A stretch of 64,000 nucleotides of DNA. It comes from Bradyrhizobium sp. S69. GTDB lineage: Bacteria > Pseudomonadota > Alphaproteobacteria > Rhizobiales > Xanthobacteraceae. Positions 8,009 through 17,315 of this stretch are shown piece by piece. The notes under the pieces are model-generated. The model saw only the letters and a list, made by a program, of their open reading frames with translations, did not search any database and was not told the origin of the DNA. Made by a program: the position numbers and the translations under genes. Location of the stretch: assembly GCF_009766005.1 (NCBI RefSeq), contig NZ_LMUK01000041.1, positions 456,619-520,618 of the forward strand. Direction: 5' to 3'. How positions within the stretch are numbered: the first letter of the stretch is position 1; each line of letters begins with the position of its first letter.

Positions 8009-9379
8009 TTGGCGAGCCGCGCAAATCATCGTATTTTGCTGGGGTGTGCGCTGTTGTGCGCCGCAGCATTTCTGTGTTCCGATATTAGTCTTGTCGAGGC
8101 CGATGAGGGACAGCCGGCGAACCCTGTTGTGGCGTCAGGCTTTCCCGTTGCCTCGGATGCCCGGCTGGCCGGCGACGTCAAGCAGACCCGTTTTGTTCTA
8201 GATCTCGACAAAACCGTGTCGTTTCGTGCCTTTGCGCTCGCGGATCCCGACCGGGTCGTGGTCGATGTGCCCCAAATCAACTTTCAGCTTCCGGCTGGGA
8301 CCGGCACGGCCGGCCGCGGACTGATCAAGGGGTTCCGTTATGGCCTGGTCATGCCGGGCGGGTCCCGAATCGTGTTCGACCTGTCTGGGCCTGCCAAAAT
8401 CGCCAATTCCTACGTGCTGGAGGCCGCCAACGGCCAGCCGTCGCGGCTGGTGCTGGAGTTTGCCGAGACCGACCGCGCCAGCTTCGTGCAGTCGCTCACG
8501 ACCGAAAGCCGGCCCGAGCTGAGGCCTGCCATCGCCGATGCCACGGCCAACACGCCGACGCCGGCCGAGGCCAGATCCGACGCCGGGCCAGGGTCCAAGC
8601 CTTCTGACTCCAAGCCTTCTGACTCCAAGCCTTCCGACTCCAAGCCTTCTGACTCCAAACCCGAGGCTGCCGATTCGCGCCCTCTGATCGTGATCGATCC
8701 CGGCCATGGCGGTCCTGATAACGGCACCCAGGCCAACGGCCAAAACGAGAAGAGCCTGGTGCTGGCATTTGGGCTGGCGCTGCGCGACCGCATCGAAAAA
8801 ACCGGCAAATACCGGGTTATCATGACCCGTACCGACGACACCTTCATTCCGCTCAACGACCGGGTGAAGATCGCGCGCAGCCAGTCGGCGGCGCTGTTTG
8901 TGTCGATCCATGCCGATTTTCTGCCGCACCGTGAGGGCGATGTGCAGGGGGCGACGATCTACACCGTGTCCGACCGGGCCTCCGACGCCGAGGCCGAACG
9001 GCTGGCGGAAGCCGAAAACAAGGCCGATGCGATCGGCGGGGTCAATTTGACCGAGGAACCGACCGACGTCGCCGACATCCTGATCGACCTGGCCCAGCGC
9101 GAGACCCGCACCTTTTCGAATCGCTTCGCGCGGCTACTCGCCGGCGAGATGAAGAACGCCACGCGGATGTACAAGCACCCGCTGAAGTCGGCGGGCTTCC
9201 GCGTGCTGAAGGCGCCCGACGTGCCGTCGGTGCTGGTCGAACTCGGCTATGTCTCGAACAAGAGCGATCTCGAACATCTGGTATCGGAGAACTGGCGTTC
9301 CAAGACCGTGGGCTCGATGGCGCAGGCCATCGACGCCTTCTTTGCGAAACGTCTGGCGACCGCAGGATCCGCGAACTGA
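8009..9379 (+). CDS. amiC: N-acetylmuramoyl-L-alanine amidase (AMIN + Amidase_3)
   Basis: A 456-residue periplasmic zinc amidase that splits septal peptidoglycan during daughter-cell separation. An N-terminal signal sequence is followed by an AMIN domain (about residues 45-150), a low-complexity Ser/Lys/Pro linker, and an Amidase_3 domain. The zinc ligands are in VIDPGHGG, the Glu of NEKSLVL and SIHADF; the catalytic Glu is in VLVELGYVSN. The start is TTG at 8009, supported by GGAGG about 10 bases upstream and by the hydrophobic signal sequence that begins immediately after it. It is followed by two PBP1a genes, a cell-wall cluster conserved in related bacteria. The symbol is by analogy. Confidence 0.9.
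   Translation: MASRANHRILLGCALLCAAAFLCSDISLVEADEGQPANPVVASGFPVASDARLAGDVKQTRFVLDLDKTVSFRAFALADPDRVVVDVPQINFQLPAGTGTAGRGLIKGFRYGLVMPGGSRIVFDLSGPAKIANSYVLEAANGQPSRLVLEFAETDRASFVQSLTTESRPELRPAIADATANTPTPAEARSDAGPGSKPSDSKPSDSKPSDSKPSDSKPEAADSRPLIVIDPGHGGPDNGTQANGQNEKSLVLAFGLALRDRIEKTGKYRVIMTRTDDTFIPLNDRVKIARSQSAALFVSIHADFLPHREGDVQGATIYTVSDRASDAEAERLAEAENKADAIGGVNLTEEPTDVADILIDLAQRETRTFSNRFARLLAGEMKNATRMYKHPLKSAGFRVLKAPDVPSVLVELGYVSNKSDLEHLVSENWRSKTVGSMAQAIDAFFAKRLATAGSAN
8594..8653 (+). repeat. Four tandem 15-bp units in the amidase linker
   Basis: TCCAAGCCTTCTGAC is repeated four times (the third unit has one C for T). It encodes the Ser-Lys-Pro-Ser-Asp linker between the AMIN and amidase domains. 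In-frame slippage here would change linker length only. Confidence 0.9.
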
Positions 9380-9579
9380 AGCGCGGGCCTTGCGGCGGTG
9401 TAAGCCCTAGTTTGGCCACAGCGGCGGCTTTATAGAAAATACCGCAAGGCCTTCGGAATCGATCATAATTCCGGCTTCGACAATGTTTCTTCTACAGTGT
9501 TTTTTGGACGATGGTATTGTAAGCCCGCGCGGGAGGGAACATTCCGCAAGCAGCCTCCCGCACCAGGGCGTGGGTCTGA

Positions 9580-9609
9580 TGTGACGGCGTCAAATGTGAC
9601 GGCGTCAAA
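9580..9609 (+). promoter_or_regulatory. Tandem 15-bp direct repeat with two TGACGGCGTCA palindromes upstream of PBP1a copy 1
   Basis: TGTGACGGCGTCAAA occurs twice back to back. Each copy contains the inverted repeat TGACG-N-CGTCA, with centres 15 bp apart, ending 21 bp before the start codon. This looks like a dimeric operator. It is absent in front of the second PBP1a copy. Confidence 0.45.
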
Positions 9610-9630
9610 AATTGAAACGGACGATCGATA

Positions 9631-12126
9631 ATGCGCTTGCTGGTGCGGTTCCTCGGTTTCCTGTTCGCTGCCGGAACAGTTGTGTTCCTGGTCGGCGTCG
9701 CCGCGGCGGCCGGATTGATCTGGCATTTCTCCAAGGATCTGCCGGATTATTCGCAGTTGCAGGATTACGAGCCGCCGGTGATGACACGCGTGCATGCCGC
9801 CGACGGCGCGCTGCTTGGAGAATATTCCAAGGAGCGCCGGCTGTATCTGCCGATCCAGGCGGTTCCGAAACTCGTGATCAACGCGTTCCTCGCCGCCGAG
9901 GACAAGAATTTCTACGAGCATGGCGGCATCGATTATTCGGGCATGGCGCGCGCGGCGATGGTTTACGCGCAGAACTACGGTTCCAACCGCCGTCCGCAGG
10001 GGGCCTCCACGATCACCCAGCAGGTGGCGAAGAACTTCCTTCTGACCAATGAAGTCTCGTTCGCGCGCAAGATCAAGGAAGCGCTGCTCGCGATGCGGAT
10101 CGAGCGCGCCTATTCGAAGGACAAGATTCTCGAGCTCTATCTCAACGAAATCTATCTCGGCCTCGGGGCTTACGGCATCGCCGCGGCGTCGCTGGTCTAT
10201 TTCGACAAATCGGTGAACGAGCTCACGGTCGCGGAAGCCTCCTATCTCGCGGCGTTGCCCAAGGCGCCGGCGGCGCTGCATCCGGTTCGCAACCACGACC
10301 GCGCGATCGAACGTCGTAACTACGTGATCGATCGGCTGCTGGAAAATGGCTGGATCAAGCAGGCCGATGCCGACAAGGCCCGCAAGGACCCGCTGATCGT
10401 GACCAACCGCACCAATGGCGCGCATATCTTCGCCGGCGAGTATTTCGCCGAGGAAGTCCGCCGCGACATCTTCGAGCGCTACGGCGAGAAGAAGCTTTAC
10501 GAAGGCGGCTTGTCGGTCCGCACCACGCTCGATCCGAAGATCCAGGTGATGGCGCGCACCACGATGGCCGCCGGCATCGTCAACTACGATGAAGCCCAGG
10601 GCTGGCGCGGTTCGCAGAGCAAGCTCGATATAACAGGCGATTGGGGCGTCAAGCTCGCCGACGTCAAGTCGCTCAACGACATCTCGCCCTGGCGAATGGC
10701 CGTGGTGCTCGAGACCAGCGATCAATCCGCGCGAATTGGTTTACAGCCGGGCCGCGAGCTCGGCGGTGCCGTAGCCAAGGACCGGCAGACCGGCCTCATC
10801 ACGCTGGACGGCGTCAAATGGGCCAAGCCTACCGCGGGACCTGCGAAGGGCAAGACGCCAACCGCGGTATCGCAGGTGCTTGTCCCGGGGGACGTGATCT
10901 ATGCCGATCCGCTGATCAAGGATGGCAACGCGGTCGACGGCCAATTCAGGTTGCGCCAGTTGCCGGAAGTCTCAGGTGCTATGGTGGTGATGGATCCCTG
11001 GACCGGTCGCGTGCTGGCGATGGTAGGCGGCTTCTCGTTCGATCAGAGCCAGTTCAACCGGGCCACGCAGGCTTACCGGCAGCCCGGTTCGTCGTTCAAG
11101 CCGATCGTATACTCGTCCGCGCTCGACAACGGATATACGCCGTCCACGACCGTGATCGACGCGCCGATCGAAATCGATCAGGGGCAGGGCGCCGGGGTCT
11201 GGCGGCCGGAGAATTTCTCGAGCGGCAAATACAACGGCCCGACCACGCTGCGCAATGCGCTGAGATTGTCGCTGAATGCGGTGACGGTGCGGCTGGCGCA
11301 GGATATCGGCATGCCGCTGATCGGCGAATACGCCAAGCGCTTCGGCGTCTATGACGAGTTGCCGAACTATCTGTCCTACGCGCTGGGCGCCGGCGAGACC
11401 ACGGTGATGCGGATGGTTACGGCGTATTCGATGCTCGACAATGGCGGTCGCCGGGTCAAGCCGACGCTGATCGATCGCATCCAGGATCGTTACGGCCACA
11501 CCATCTTCAAACACGATGCGCGTGAGTGTCGCGGCTGCGACGCCCCCGGCGGCTGGAAGAGTCAGCCCGAGCCGCAATTGATCGATCGCCGCGAGCAGGT
11601 GCTGGATCCGATGACCGCCTACCAGATCACCTCGATGATGGAGGGCGTGGTCCAGCACGGCACCGCGACCGCGGTCGCCGCCGTCGGCAAGCCGATCGCC
11701 GGCAAGACCGGCACCACCAACGATGCCAAGGACGCCTGGTTCGTCGGTTTCTCGCCGGATATCGTGGTCGGCATTTATCTCGGTTACGACAAGCCGCGTA
11801 CGCTGGGCAGGGGCAATGCCGGCACTGGTGGCCATCTGGCAGCGCCGATCGCCCGCGATTTCCTGAAACTCGCGCTCGCCGACAAGCCGGCGATCCCGTT
11901 CAAGGTTCCCGCCGGAATCAAGCTGATCCGCGTCGATTCCAAGACCGGCGTGCGGGCCGGTCCGGGCGATAGCGGAAACATCATTCTCGAAGCGTTCAAG
12001 CCGGGCACCGCGCCGCCGGATAATTCTTCGGCGATGGGTGTTGCCGATGCCGATGGCCGCACGCTGACGGTGTCGCCGGACGCCGACCGGAGCATCCTGC
12101 GCTCCGGAACCGGTGGCCTGTATTAG
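9631..12126 (+). CDS. mrcA: Penicillin-binding protein 1A, copy 1 (bifunctional transglycosylase/transpeptidase)
   Basis: An 831-residue class A PBP that polymerises and cross-links peptidoglycan at the inner membrane. One N-terminal membrane anchor is followed by a GT51 domain (EDKNFYEHGG and GASTITQQVAKNF), an OB-like domain, and the transpeptidase domain. Its active serine is S487 in GSSFKP (SxxK), with SLN in LRLSLNAVT and the KTG motif in AGKTGTTND. It lies about 250 bases after the amidase gene. It is the first of two adjacent paralogues of nearly equal length that are very similar throughout, both ending in GTGGLY. The ribosome site before ATG 9631 is weak. Confidence 0.95.
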   Translation: MRLLVRFLGFLFAAGTVVFLVGVAAAAGLIWHFSKDLPDYSQLQDYEPPVMTRVHAADGALLGEYSKERRLYLPIQAVPKLVINAFLAAEDKNFYEHGGIDYSGMARAAMVYAQNYGSNRRPQGASTITQQVAKNFLLTNEVSFARKIKEALLAMRIERAYSKDKILELYLNEIYLGLGAYGIAAASLVYFDKSVNELTVAEASYLAALPKAPAALHPVRNHDRAIERRNYVIDRLLENGWIKQADADKARKDPLIVTNRTNGAHIFAGEYFAEEVRRDIFERYGEKKLYEGGLSVRTTLDPKIQVMARTTMAAGIVNYDEAQGWRGSQSKLDITGDWGVKLADVKSLNDISPWRMAVVLETSDQSARIGLQPGRELGGAVAKDRQTGLITLDGVKWAKPTAGPAKGKTPTAVSQVLVPGDVIYADPLIKDGNAVDGQFRLRQLPEVSGAMVVMDPWTGRVLAMVGGFSFDQSQFNRATQAYRQPGSSFKPIVYSSALDNGYTPSTTVIDAPIEIDQGQGAGVWRPENFSSGKYNGPTTLRNALRLSLNAVTVRLAQDIGMPLIGEYAKRFGVYDELPNYLSYALGAGETTVMRMVTAYSMLDNGGRRVKPTLIDRIQDRYGHTIFKHDARECRGCDAPGGWKSQPEPQLIDRREQVLDPMTAYQITSMMEGVVQHGTATAVAAVGKPIAGKTGTTNDAKDAWFVGFSPDIVVGIYLGYDKPRTLGRGNAGTGGHLAAPIARDFLKLALADKPAIPFKVPAGIKLIRVDSKTGVRAGPGDSGNIILEAFKPGTAPPDNSSAMGVADADGRTLTVSPDADRSILRSGTGGLY

Positions 12127-12336
12127 ACCGGATCCGTTGGCGCAGGCGCAACCTGAATGGTCGTATTCAAGCACCGTGTCTGGTGCGGGCAAAGTTTACT
12201 CCAGCATAGCTTTGTGTCAGAGACACCATCAAACGCCCGCAATTAAAACGGATCAAAATCTCAGTTAAATGGCGTCGCAGCGGTGCAGATCTATTCTGGC
12301 AACGCATGAGGGCGGCCTTACGATCGGGTACGACTT

Positions 12337-14826
12337 ATGAGGCTGCTCATCCGTTTCTTCGGGTTCCTGTTCACCGCCGGAACCGTGATATTCTTGGTCG
12401 GCGTCGCCGCGGCGGCGGGTTTGATCTGGCACTTCTCCAAGGATCTGCCGGATTATTCGCAGTTGCAGGATTACGAGCCGCCGGTGATGACGCGCGTGCA
12501 TGCCGCCGACGGCGCGCTGCTTGGGGAATATTCGAAAGAACGTCGGCTGTATCTGCCGATCCAGGCGGTTCCGAAACTCGTGATCAACGCGTTCCTCGCC
12601 GCCGAGGACAAGAATTTCTATGAGCATGGCGGCATCGATTACTCGGGCATGGCGCGCGCGGCGGTAGTTTACGCACAGAATTTCGGGTCCGGACGCCGGC
12701 CGCAAGGCGCCTCGACCATCACCCAGCAGGTGGCGAAGAATTTCTTCTTTTCCAGCGAAGTCTCGTTTGCGCGCAAGATCAAGGAAGCGCTGCTCGCGAT
12801 GCGGCTTGAGCGCGCCTATTCGAAGGACAAGATTCTCGAGCTCTATCTCAACGAAATCTATCTCGGCCAGGGCGCTTACGGCATTGCCGCGGCGTCGCTG
12901 GTTTATTTCGACAAATCGGTCAACGAGCTCACGGTGGCGGAGGCGGCCTTCCTCGCCGCGTTGCCGAAAGCGCCGGGAACGCTGAACCCGGTGCGTAACC
13001 ACGACCGTGCGGTCGAGCGGCGCAATTACGTGGTGGATCGTCTGCTCGAAAACGGCTGGATCAAACAGACCGACGCAGACATCGCGCGCAAGGATCCGCT
13101 GGCTGTCACCAATCGAACCAATAGCGCGCGAACTTTCGCCGGCGAGTATTTCGCCGAAGAGGTCCGCCGCGACCTGCTCGAGCGCTATGGTGAGAAGAAG
13201 CTTTATGAAGGTGGTCTCTCGGTACGAACCTCGCTGGATCCCAAGTTGCAGGTGATGGCGCGCAAGACCATGGCGGCGGGGCTCGTCAATTTCGACGAGA
13301 CGCAGGGATGGCGAGGCGCGATCAGCAAGCTCGATATAACGGGCGATTGGGGCGTCAAGCTTGCCGACGTCAAATCACTCAACGACATTTCGCCGTGGCG
13401 GATGGCGGTGGTGCTCGAGACCAGCGATCAGTCGGCGCGGATCGGTTTTCAGCCGGGTCATGAACTCGGCGGCGTGCTATCCAAAGAGAGGAAAACCGGC
13501 ATCGTCACGCTTGACGGCGTGAGGTGGGCAAAGCCGACGGCGGGACCCGCGAAAGGCAAAACGCCGACCGCCGTATCCCAGATATTGTCGCCCGGCGACA
13601 TCATCTATGCCGATCCGCTGATTGCCAAGGATGGCTCGTTGGTCGATGGCCAATACCGGTTGCGCCAGTTACCGGAAATATCCGGCGCCATGGTGGCGAT
13701 GGACCCGCATACCGGCCGGGTGCTGGCGATGGTCGGCGGATTCTCGTTCGACCAGAGCCAGTTCAACCGTGCAACGCAGGCCTATCGACAGCCGGGCTCG
13801 ACCATCAAGCCGATCGTCTATTCCTCGGCGCTCGACAACGGCTATACGCCGTCGTCCGTCGAGATCGATGGACCGATCGAAATCGATCAGGGGCAGGGCG
13901 GCGGGGTCTGGCGCCCGGAGAATTTCTCGGTCGGAAAGTACCAGGGACCGACCACGCTTCGTAACGCGCTGCGGCTGTCGCTGAATACCGTGACGGTGCG
14001 GTTGGCGCAGGATATCGGCATGCCGCTGATCGGCGAATACGCCAAGCGTTTCGGTGTCTACGACGAACTGCCGAATTACCTGTCCTATGCGCTCGGCGCC
14101 GGCGAAACCACCGTGATGCGGATGGTTACGGCCTATTCGATGATCGACAATTCCGGCCGGCGGATAAAGCCCACGCTGATCGACCGGATCCAGGATCGTT
14201 ACGGCCACACCATCTTCAGGCACGACGCCCGCGAATGCCGCGGATGCGATGCGCCGGAAGGCTGGAAGAACCAGCCGGAGCCGCAGCTTGTCGATCGGCA
14301 GGAGCAGGTGCTCGACGTGCTGACGGCTTACCAGATCACATCGATGATGGAGGGCGTCGTTCAGGGCGGCACGGCGATCGCGTTGCGCGACGTCGGCAAG
14401 CCGATCGCCGGCAAGACCGGTACCTCGAACGAAGGCAAAGATCTCTGGTTCGTCGGCTTTTCGCCGGATCTCGTTGTCGGTCTGTATGTTGGTTACGACA
14501 AGCCGCGCAGCCTGGGCAGAAACGCGCAAGGCGGTCATACCGCCGCGCCGATCGCCAGGGATTTCATGAAACTTGCGCTCGCCGACAAGCCGGCAACCCC
14601 GTTCAAGATCCCGGCCGGTATCAAGCTGATCCGGGTGGACGCCAAGACCGGCCTGCGGGCAGGTCCCGATAGCGGCAAAATCATCCTGGAAGCGTTTAAG
14701 CCCGGCACCGCGCCGTCGGACAATTATTCGGCGATCGGCGTTGCCGACGCCGACGGTCGCGTGCCGCAGGCGGAGCCGGATGGGGATCGCAGCCTGTTCC
14801 GGCCCGGTACTGGCGGATTGTATTAG
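12337..14826 (+). CDS. mrcA: Penicillin-binding protein 1A, copy 2 (tandem paralogue)
   Basis: An 829-residue class A PBP with the same architecture as the gene immediately upstream: membrane anchor, GT51 (GASTITQQVAKNF), OB-like domain and transpeptidase. Here the active serine is S488 in GSTIKP, SLN is in LRLSLNTVT, and the third motif is in AGKTGTSNEGK. The N-terminal 100 or so codons are almost identical in DNA to copy 1, while the spacers and C-terminal tail differ more. All catalytic motifs are intact, so both copies are probably active. The 210-bp gap has no obvious terminator, so it could be co-transcribed or have its own promoter. A hairpin at 14921-14959 follows. Confidence 0.95.
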   Translation: MRLLIRFFGFLFTAGTVIFLVGVAAAAGLIWHFSKDLPDYSQLQDYEPPVMTRVHAADGALLGEYSKERRLYLPIQAVPKLVINAFLAAEDKNFYEHGGIDYSGMARAAVVYAQNFGSGRRPQGASTITQQVAKNFFFSSEVSFARKIKEALLAMRLERAYSKDKILELYLNEIYLGQGAYGIAAASLVYFDKSVNELTVAEAAFLAALPKAPGTLNPVRNHDRAVERRNYVVDRLLENGWIKQTDADIARKDPLAVTNRTNSARTFAGEYFAEEVRRDLLERYGEKKLYEGGLSVRTSLDPKLQVMARKTMAAGLVNFDETQGWRGAISKLDITGDWGVKLADVKSLNDISPWRMAVVLETSDQSARIGFQPGHELGGVLSKERKTGIVTLDGVRWAKPTAGPAKGKTPTAVSQILSPGDIIYADPLIAKDGSLVDGQYRLRQLPEISGAMVAMDPHTGRVLAMVGGFSFDQSQFNRATQAYRQPGSTIKPIVYSSALDNGYTPSSVEIDGPIEIDQGQGGGVWRPENFSVGKYQGPTTLRNALRLSLNTVTVRLAQDIGMPLIGEYAKRFGVYDELPNYLSYALGAGETTVMRMVTAYSMIDNSGRRIKPTLIDRIQDRYGHTIFRHDARECRGCDAPEGWKNQPEPQLVDRQEQVLDVLTAYQITSMMEGVVQGGTAIALRDVGKPIAGKTGTSNEGKDLWFVGFSPDLVVGLYVGYDKPRSLGRNAQGGHTAAPIARDFMKLALADKPATPFKIPAGIKLIRVDAKTGLRAGPDSGKIILEAFKPGTAPSDNYSAIGVADADGRVPQAEPDGDRSLFRPGTGGLY

Positions 14827-14901
14827 AGCGTTTTCGAGCCAACGGGTCGCGCGCCTGCGCGCCCGATGACAGGCTCCGTGGGCACCGGTTCGCGTGAAGA
14901 A

Positions 14902-14959
14902 AACGCGTCAAAACAAAAGACTAAAGCCCCGTTCCGATTCTATCGGAACGGGGCTTTAG
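14902..14959 (+). repeat. Dispersed hairpin repeat (copy a), possible terminator of the PBP1a genes
   Basis: It contains an 18-bp perfect stem (CTAAAGCCCCGTTCCGAT, 14921-14938) with a 3-base loop. The preceding bases (AAACGCGTCAAAAC...) plus the left arm match the segment at 60453-60504 over about 50 bases with roughly ten differences. It has no T-run, so it may be an extragenic palindrome that also stops transcription. Confidence 0.65.
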
Positions 14960-15038
14960 CGGATTGCGCTTTGCGCCGCCCGTCGCTACATCCTTCCGAG
15001 CATTTCAATGGCGGCCTCACGCCGCGGATCGAGAAACC

Positions 15039-16170
15039 ATGCGCGCCGAAATCGAACGCCTTGTTGAAGAGATCAAGCAGTCTGTCGGGCTGCTGAGGAG
15101 GCATCTTTGACGTCGATGCTTCCACGGCGCGGCTTGCCGAGCTGAACAAGCTCGCAGAGGATCCCAACCTCTGGAACGATCCGCAGAAGGCGCAGAAGCT
15201 GATGCAGGAGCGGACCTCGCTGGAGGATTCGCTTGGCGGCATCGGCAAGGTCGAGCGCGAGCTCGAAGACAATATCGGCATGATCGAGCTCGGCGAGGCC
15301 GAGAACGATCAAGGCGTCGTGGCCGAGGCCGAGGCCGCGCTGACGGCCCTCAAGAAGGAAGTCGCGCGCCGCGAACTCGAAGCCTTGCTCAGCGGTGAGG
15401 CCGACCGGTTCGATTCCTATCTCGAAGTGCACGCCGGCGCCGGCGGTACCGAGAGCCAGGATTGGGCCTCGATGCTGCTGCGCATGTATACGCGCTGGGC
15501 TGAGAAGCACGGCTTCAAGATCGAATATCTCGAAGAGACGCAAGGCGAGGAAGCCGGCATCAAATCCGCCACCATCCAGATCTCCGGTCACAACGCCTAT
15601 GGCTGGTTGAAGACCGAAGGCGGCGTGCACCGGCTGGTGCGGATTTCACCGTTCGATTCCAATGCGCGCCGGCACACCTCGTTCTCCAGCGTCGCGATCT
15701 TTCCGGTAGTCGACAACAGCATCAAGATCGATATCGCCGAGTCCGACGTTCGGGTCGACACCATGCGCTCGGGCGGCGCCGGCGGCCAGCACGTCAACAA
15801 GACCGAATCCGCGGTGCGCTTGACGCATATCCCGACCGGCGTGGCGGTGGTCTGTCAGGCCGGCCGTTCGCAACACAAGAACAAGGCGCAAGCCTGGGAC
15901 ATGCTGCGCGCGCGGTTGTACGAAATCGAATTGAAGAAGCGCGAAGCGCAGGCCGCCGCCGACCAGGCCGCCAAAACCGATATCGGCTGGGGTCACCAGA
16001 TCCGCTCCTACGTGTTGCAGCCTTATCAGATGGTGAAGGACCTTCGCACCGGCGTGCAGACCTCCGACACCTCGGGCGTGCTCGACGGCGACCTCGATGA
16101 ATTCATGGCGGCGACCTTGGCGCAGCGCGCCTTCGGCACCACGCCCGGCGCGGTCGAGGATGTGGATTAG
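15039..16170 (+). CDS. prfB: Peptide chain release factor 2 (programmed +1 frameshift)
   Basis: RF2 terminates translation at UGA and UAA. Frame 0 starts at ATG 15039 and reaches an in-frame TGA at 15108-15110 as codon 24. The context AGG AGG CAT CTT TGA C is the classical autoregulatory shift site: an internal Shine-Dalgarno sequence, the slippery CTT, and UGA followed by C. Reading resumes at GAC 15109, giving 376 residues. Domains include the helical N-terminus, the tripeptide anticodon SPF (in ISPFDSNARR) and the catalytic GGQ (GGAGGQHVNKT). It lies downstream of the PBP1a genes and 3 bases before a dehydrogenase gene. An alternative internal start at 15202 would lose the N-terminal domain. 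Confidence 0.95.
15096..15111 (+). promoter_or_regulatory. prfB programmed frameshift site
   Basis: AGGAGG (internal Shine-Dalgarno) is followed after one codon by CTT TGA C. This arrangement is the same as in E. coli prfB: low RF2 lets the ribosome slip +1 from CTT to TTT and make more RF2. Confidence 0.92.
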
Positions 16171-16173
16171 TCC

Positions 16174-17058
16174 ATGACACGCGTTGCCTTCATCGGGTTG
16201 GGACGCATGGGCCATGGCATGGCCGCCCGCTACCTCGACGCGGGCTTTACGCTGTCGGTCTGGAATCGCAGCCGGACGAAAGCCGAAGACCTGATCGCGC
16301 GCGGCGCGCGCTGGGCGACTTCGCCGGAAGACGCCGCTGATGATGCCGATGCCGTCGTGACCATGGTGGCCGACGACCAGGCGTCGCGCGCGGTGTGGCT
16401 TTCCAGGGATGGCGCGGCGGCAGCCATGAAGGCCGGCACGCTCGCGATCGAATGCTCCACAGTGTCCTATCAGCATGCGCTCGATGTTTCGCGCGAGCTG
16501 CGTCACCGCGGGCTGGTTTATATCGACAGCCCCGTGACCGGCTTGCCGGATGCGGCGGCTGCGGGAAAATTGACCTTGCTGGTCGGCGCGGACGCAGCCG
16601 ACCTCGAGCTGGCGCGGCCGTATCTGGCGCCACTCTCCAGCACGATCCGCCATTTCGGCGCCGTTGGCTCCGGCACCGTCTACAAGCTGATCAACAATCT
16701 GATGGGCGCGATCCAGATCGCCGGCGTCGCGGAGGGCCTTGCCATTGCCGAGCAGGCCGGCCTCGACATGAAACTGGTGCTGGAGGCTTTGGAGACCGGG
16801 GTCGCCGCCAGTCCGCAGGTGATCCGTCATTCCAAACGCATGGTGGCGCGCGATTTCTCCGGCGCCACCTTCACCGCGGCACTCCGGCACAAGGATGCGG
16901 CCTACGCGGTGGCGTTGGCCGAGAGCCTGTTGTCCGCCGCCCCGATCATGGGACGCGCCGCCGTCGAGGCCTACGACCGCGCCAAAGCCTACGCGCCGGA
17001 TGATGACGAAGGCAAATTGATCGAGATCGTGTCGCGCGGCAAAGGCAGCGCAACCTAG
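16174..17058 (+). CDS. NAD(P)-dependent oxidoreductase, 3-hydroxyisobutyrate dehydrogenase family
   Basis: A 294-residue beta-hydroxyacid dehydrogenase. The N-terminal Rossmann motif GLGRMGHGM binds NAD(P). The substrate loop has DSPVTGLPDAAAAG, with Thr and Leu where the family usually has Ser-Gly-Gly, so its specificity may differ from true 3-hydroxyisobutyrate or tartronate-semialdehyde reductases. The catalytic lysine is in YKLINNLM. It starts 3 bases after the prfB stop, so it is probably in the same transcript. The substrate cannot be assigned. Confidence 0.85.
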   Translation: MTRVAFIGLGRMGHGMAARYLDAGFTLSVWNRSRTKAEDLIARGARWATSPEDAADDADAVVTMVADDQASRAVWLSRDGAAAAMKAGTLAIECSTVSYQHALDVSRELRHRGLVYIDSPVTGLPDAAAAGKLTLLVGADAADLELARPYLAPLSSTIRHFGAVGSGTVYKLINNLMGAIQIAGVAEGLAIAEQAGLDMKLVLEALETGVAASPQVIRHSKRMVARDFSGATFTAALRHKDAAYAVALAESLLSAAPIMGRAAVEAYDRAKAYAPDDDEGKLIEIVSRGKGSAT

Positions 17059-17315
17059 GGCGCTCGCGAGCACGCTGAGCGGTAGCCGTGCTGATCTCAT
17101 TCGTTTGGATGACGCGCACCCCTGAAGCCCGTGATTTTCTTTCCGCAGCGTCCGTATATTGCGCTGCTCTCTGTCGTGAAACGTGATCCGCGTCATACAT
17201 TTTGGGCGCTTCACCTGATTATCATGCGTGAGCCGCGCAAGTTCCTTCACGCGTGGCCGGTCGTTCGCCTGGATTAGGGCACGGAGCCCAACACCATTAA
17301 AGAGAAGCGATAATA

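Noticed and set aside
8594..8653. Tandem 15-bp units considered as a CRISPR-like array
   Set aside because: Units are contiguous without spacers and lie in frame within the amidase linker, so they are a coding microsatellite.
9463..10725. Long minus-strand open frames antisense to the PBP1a genes (also near 10972-12192)
   Set aside because: They are mirror frames produced by high GC and codon bias of the sense genes, with Arg/His-rich composition, no ribosome sites and no domain. The same applies to long antisense frames over prfB, the AsmA-like gene, the chemoreceptor, parE and phaC.
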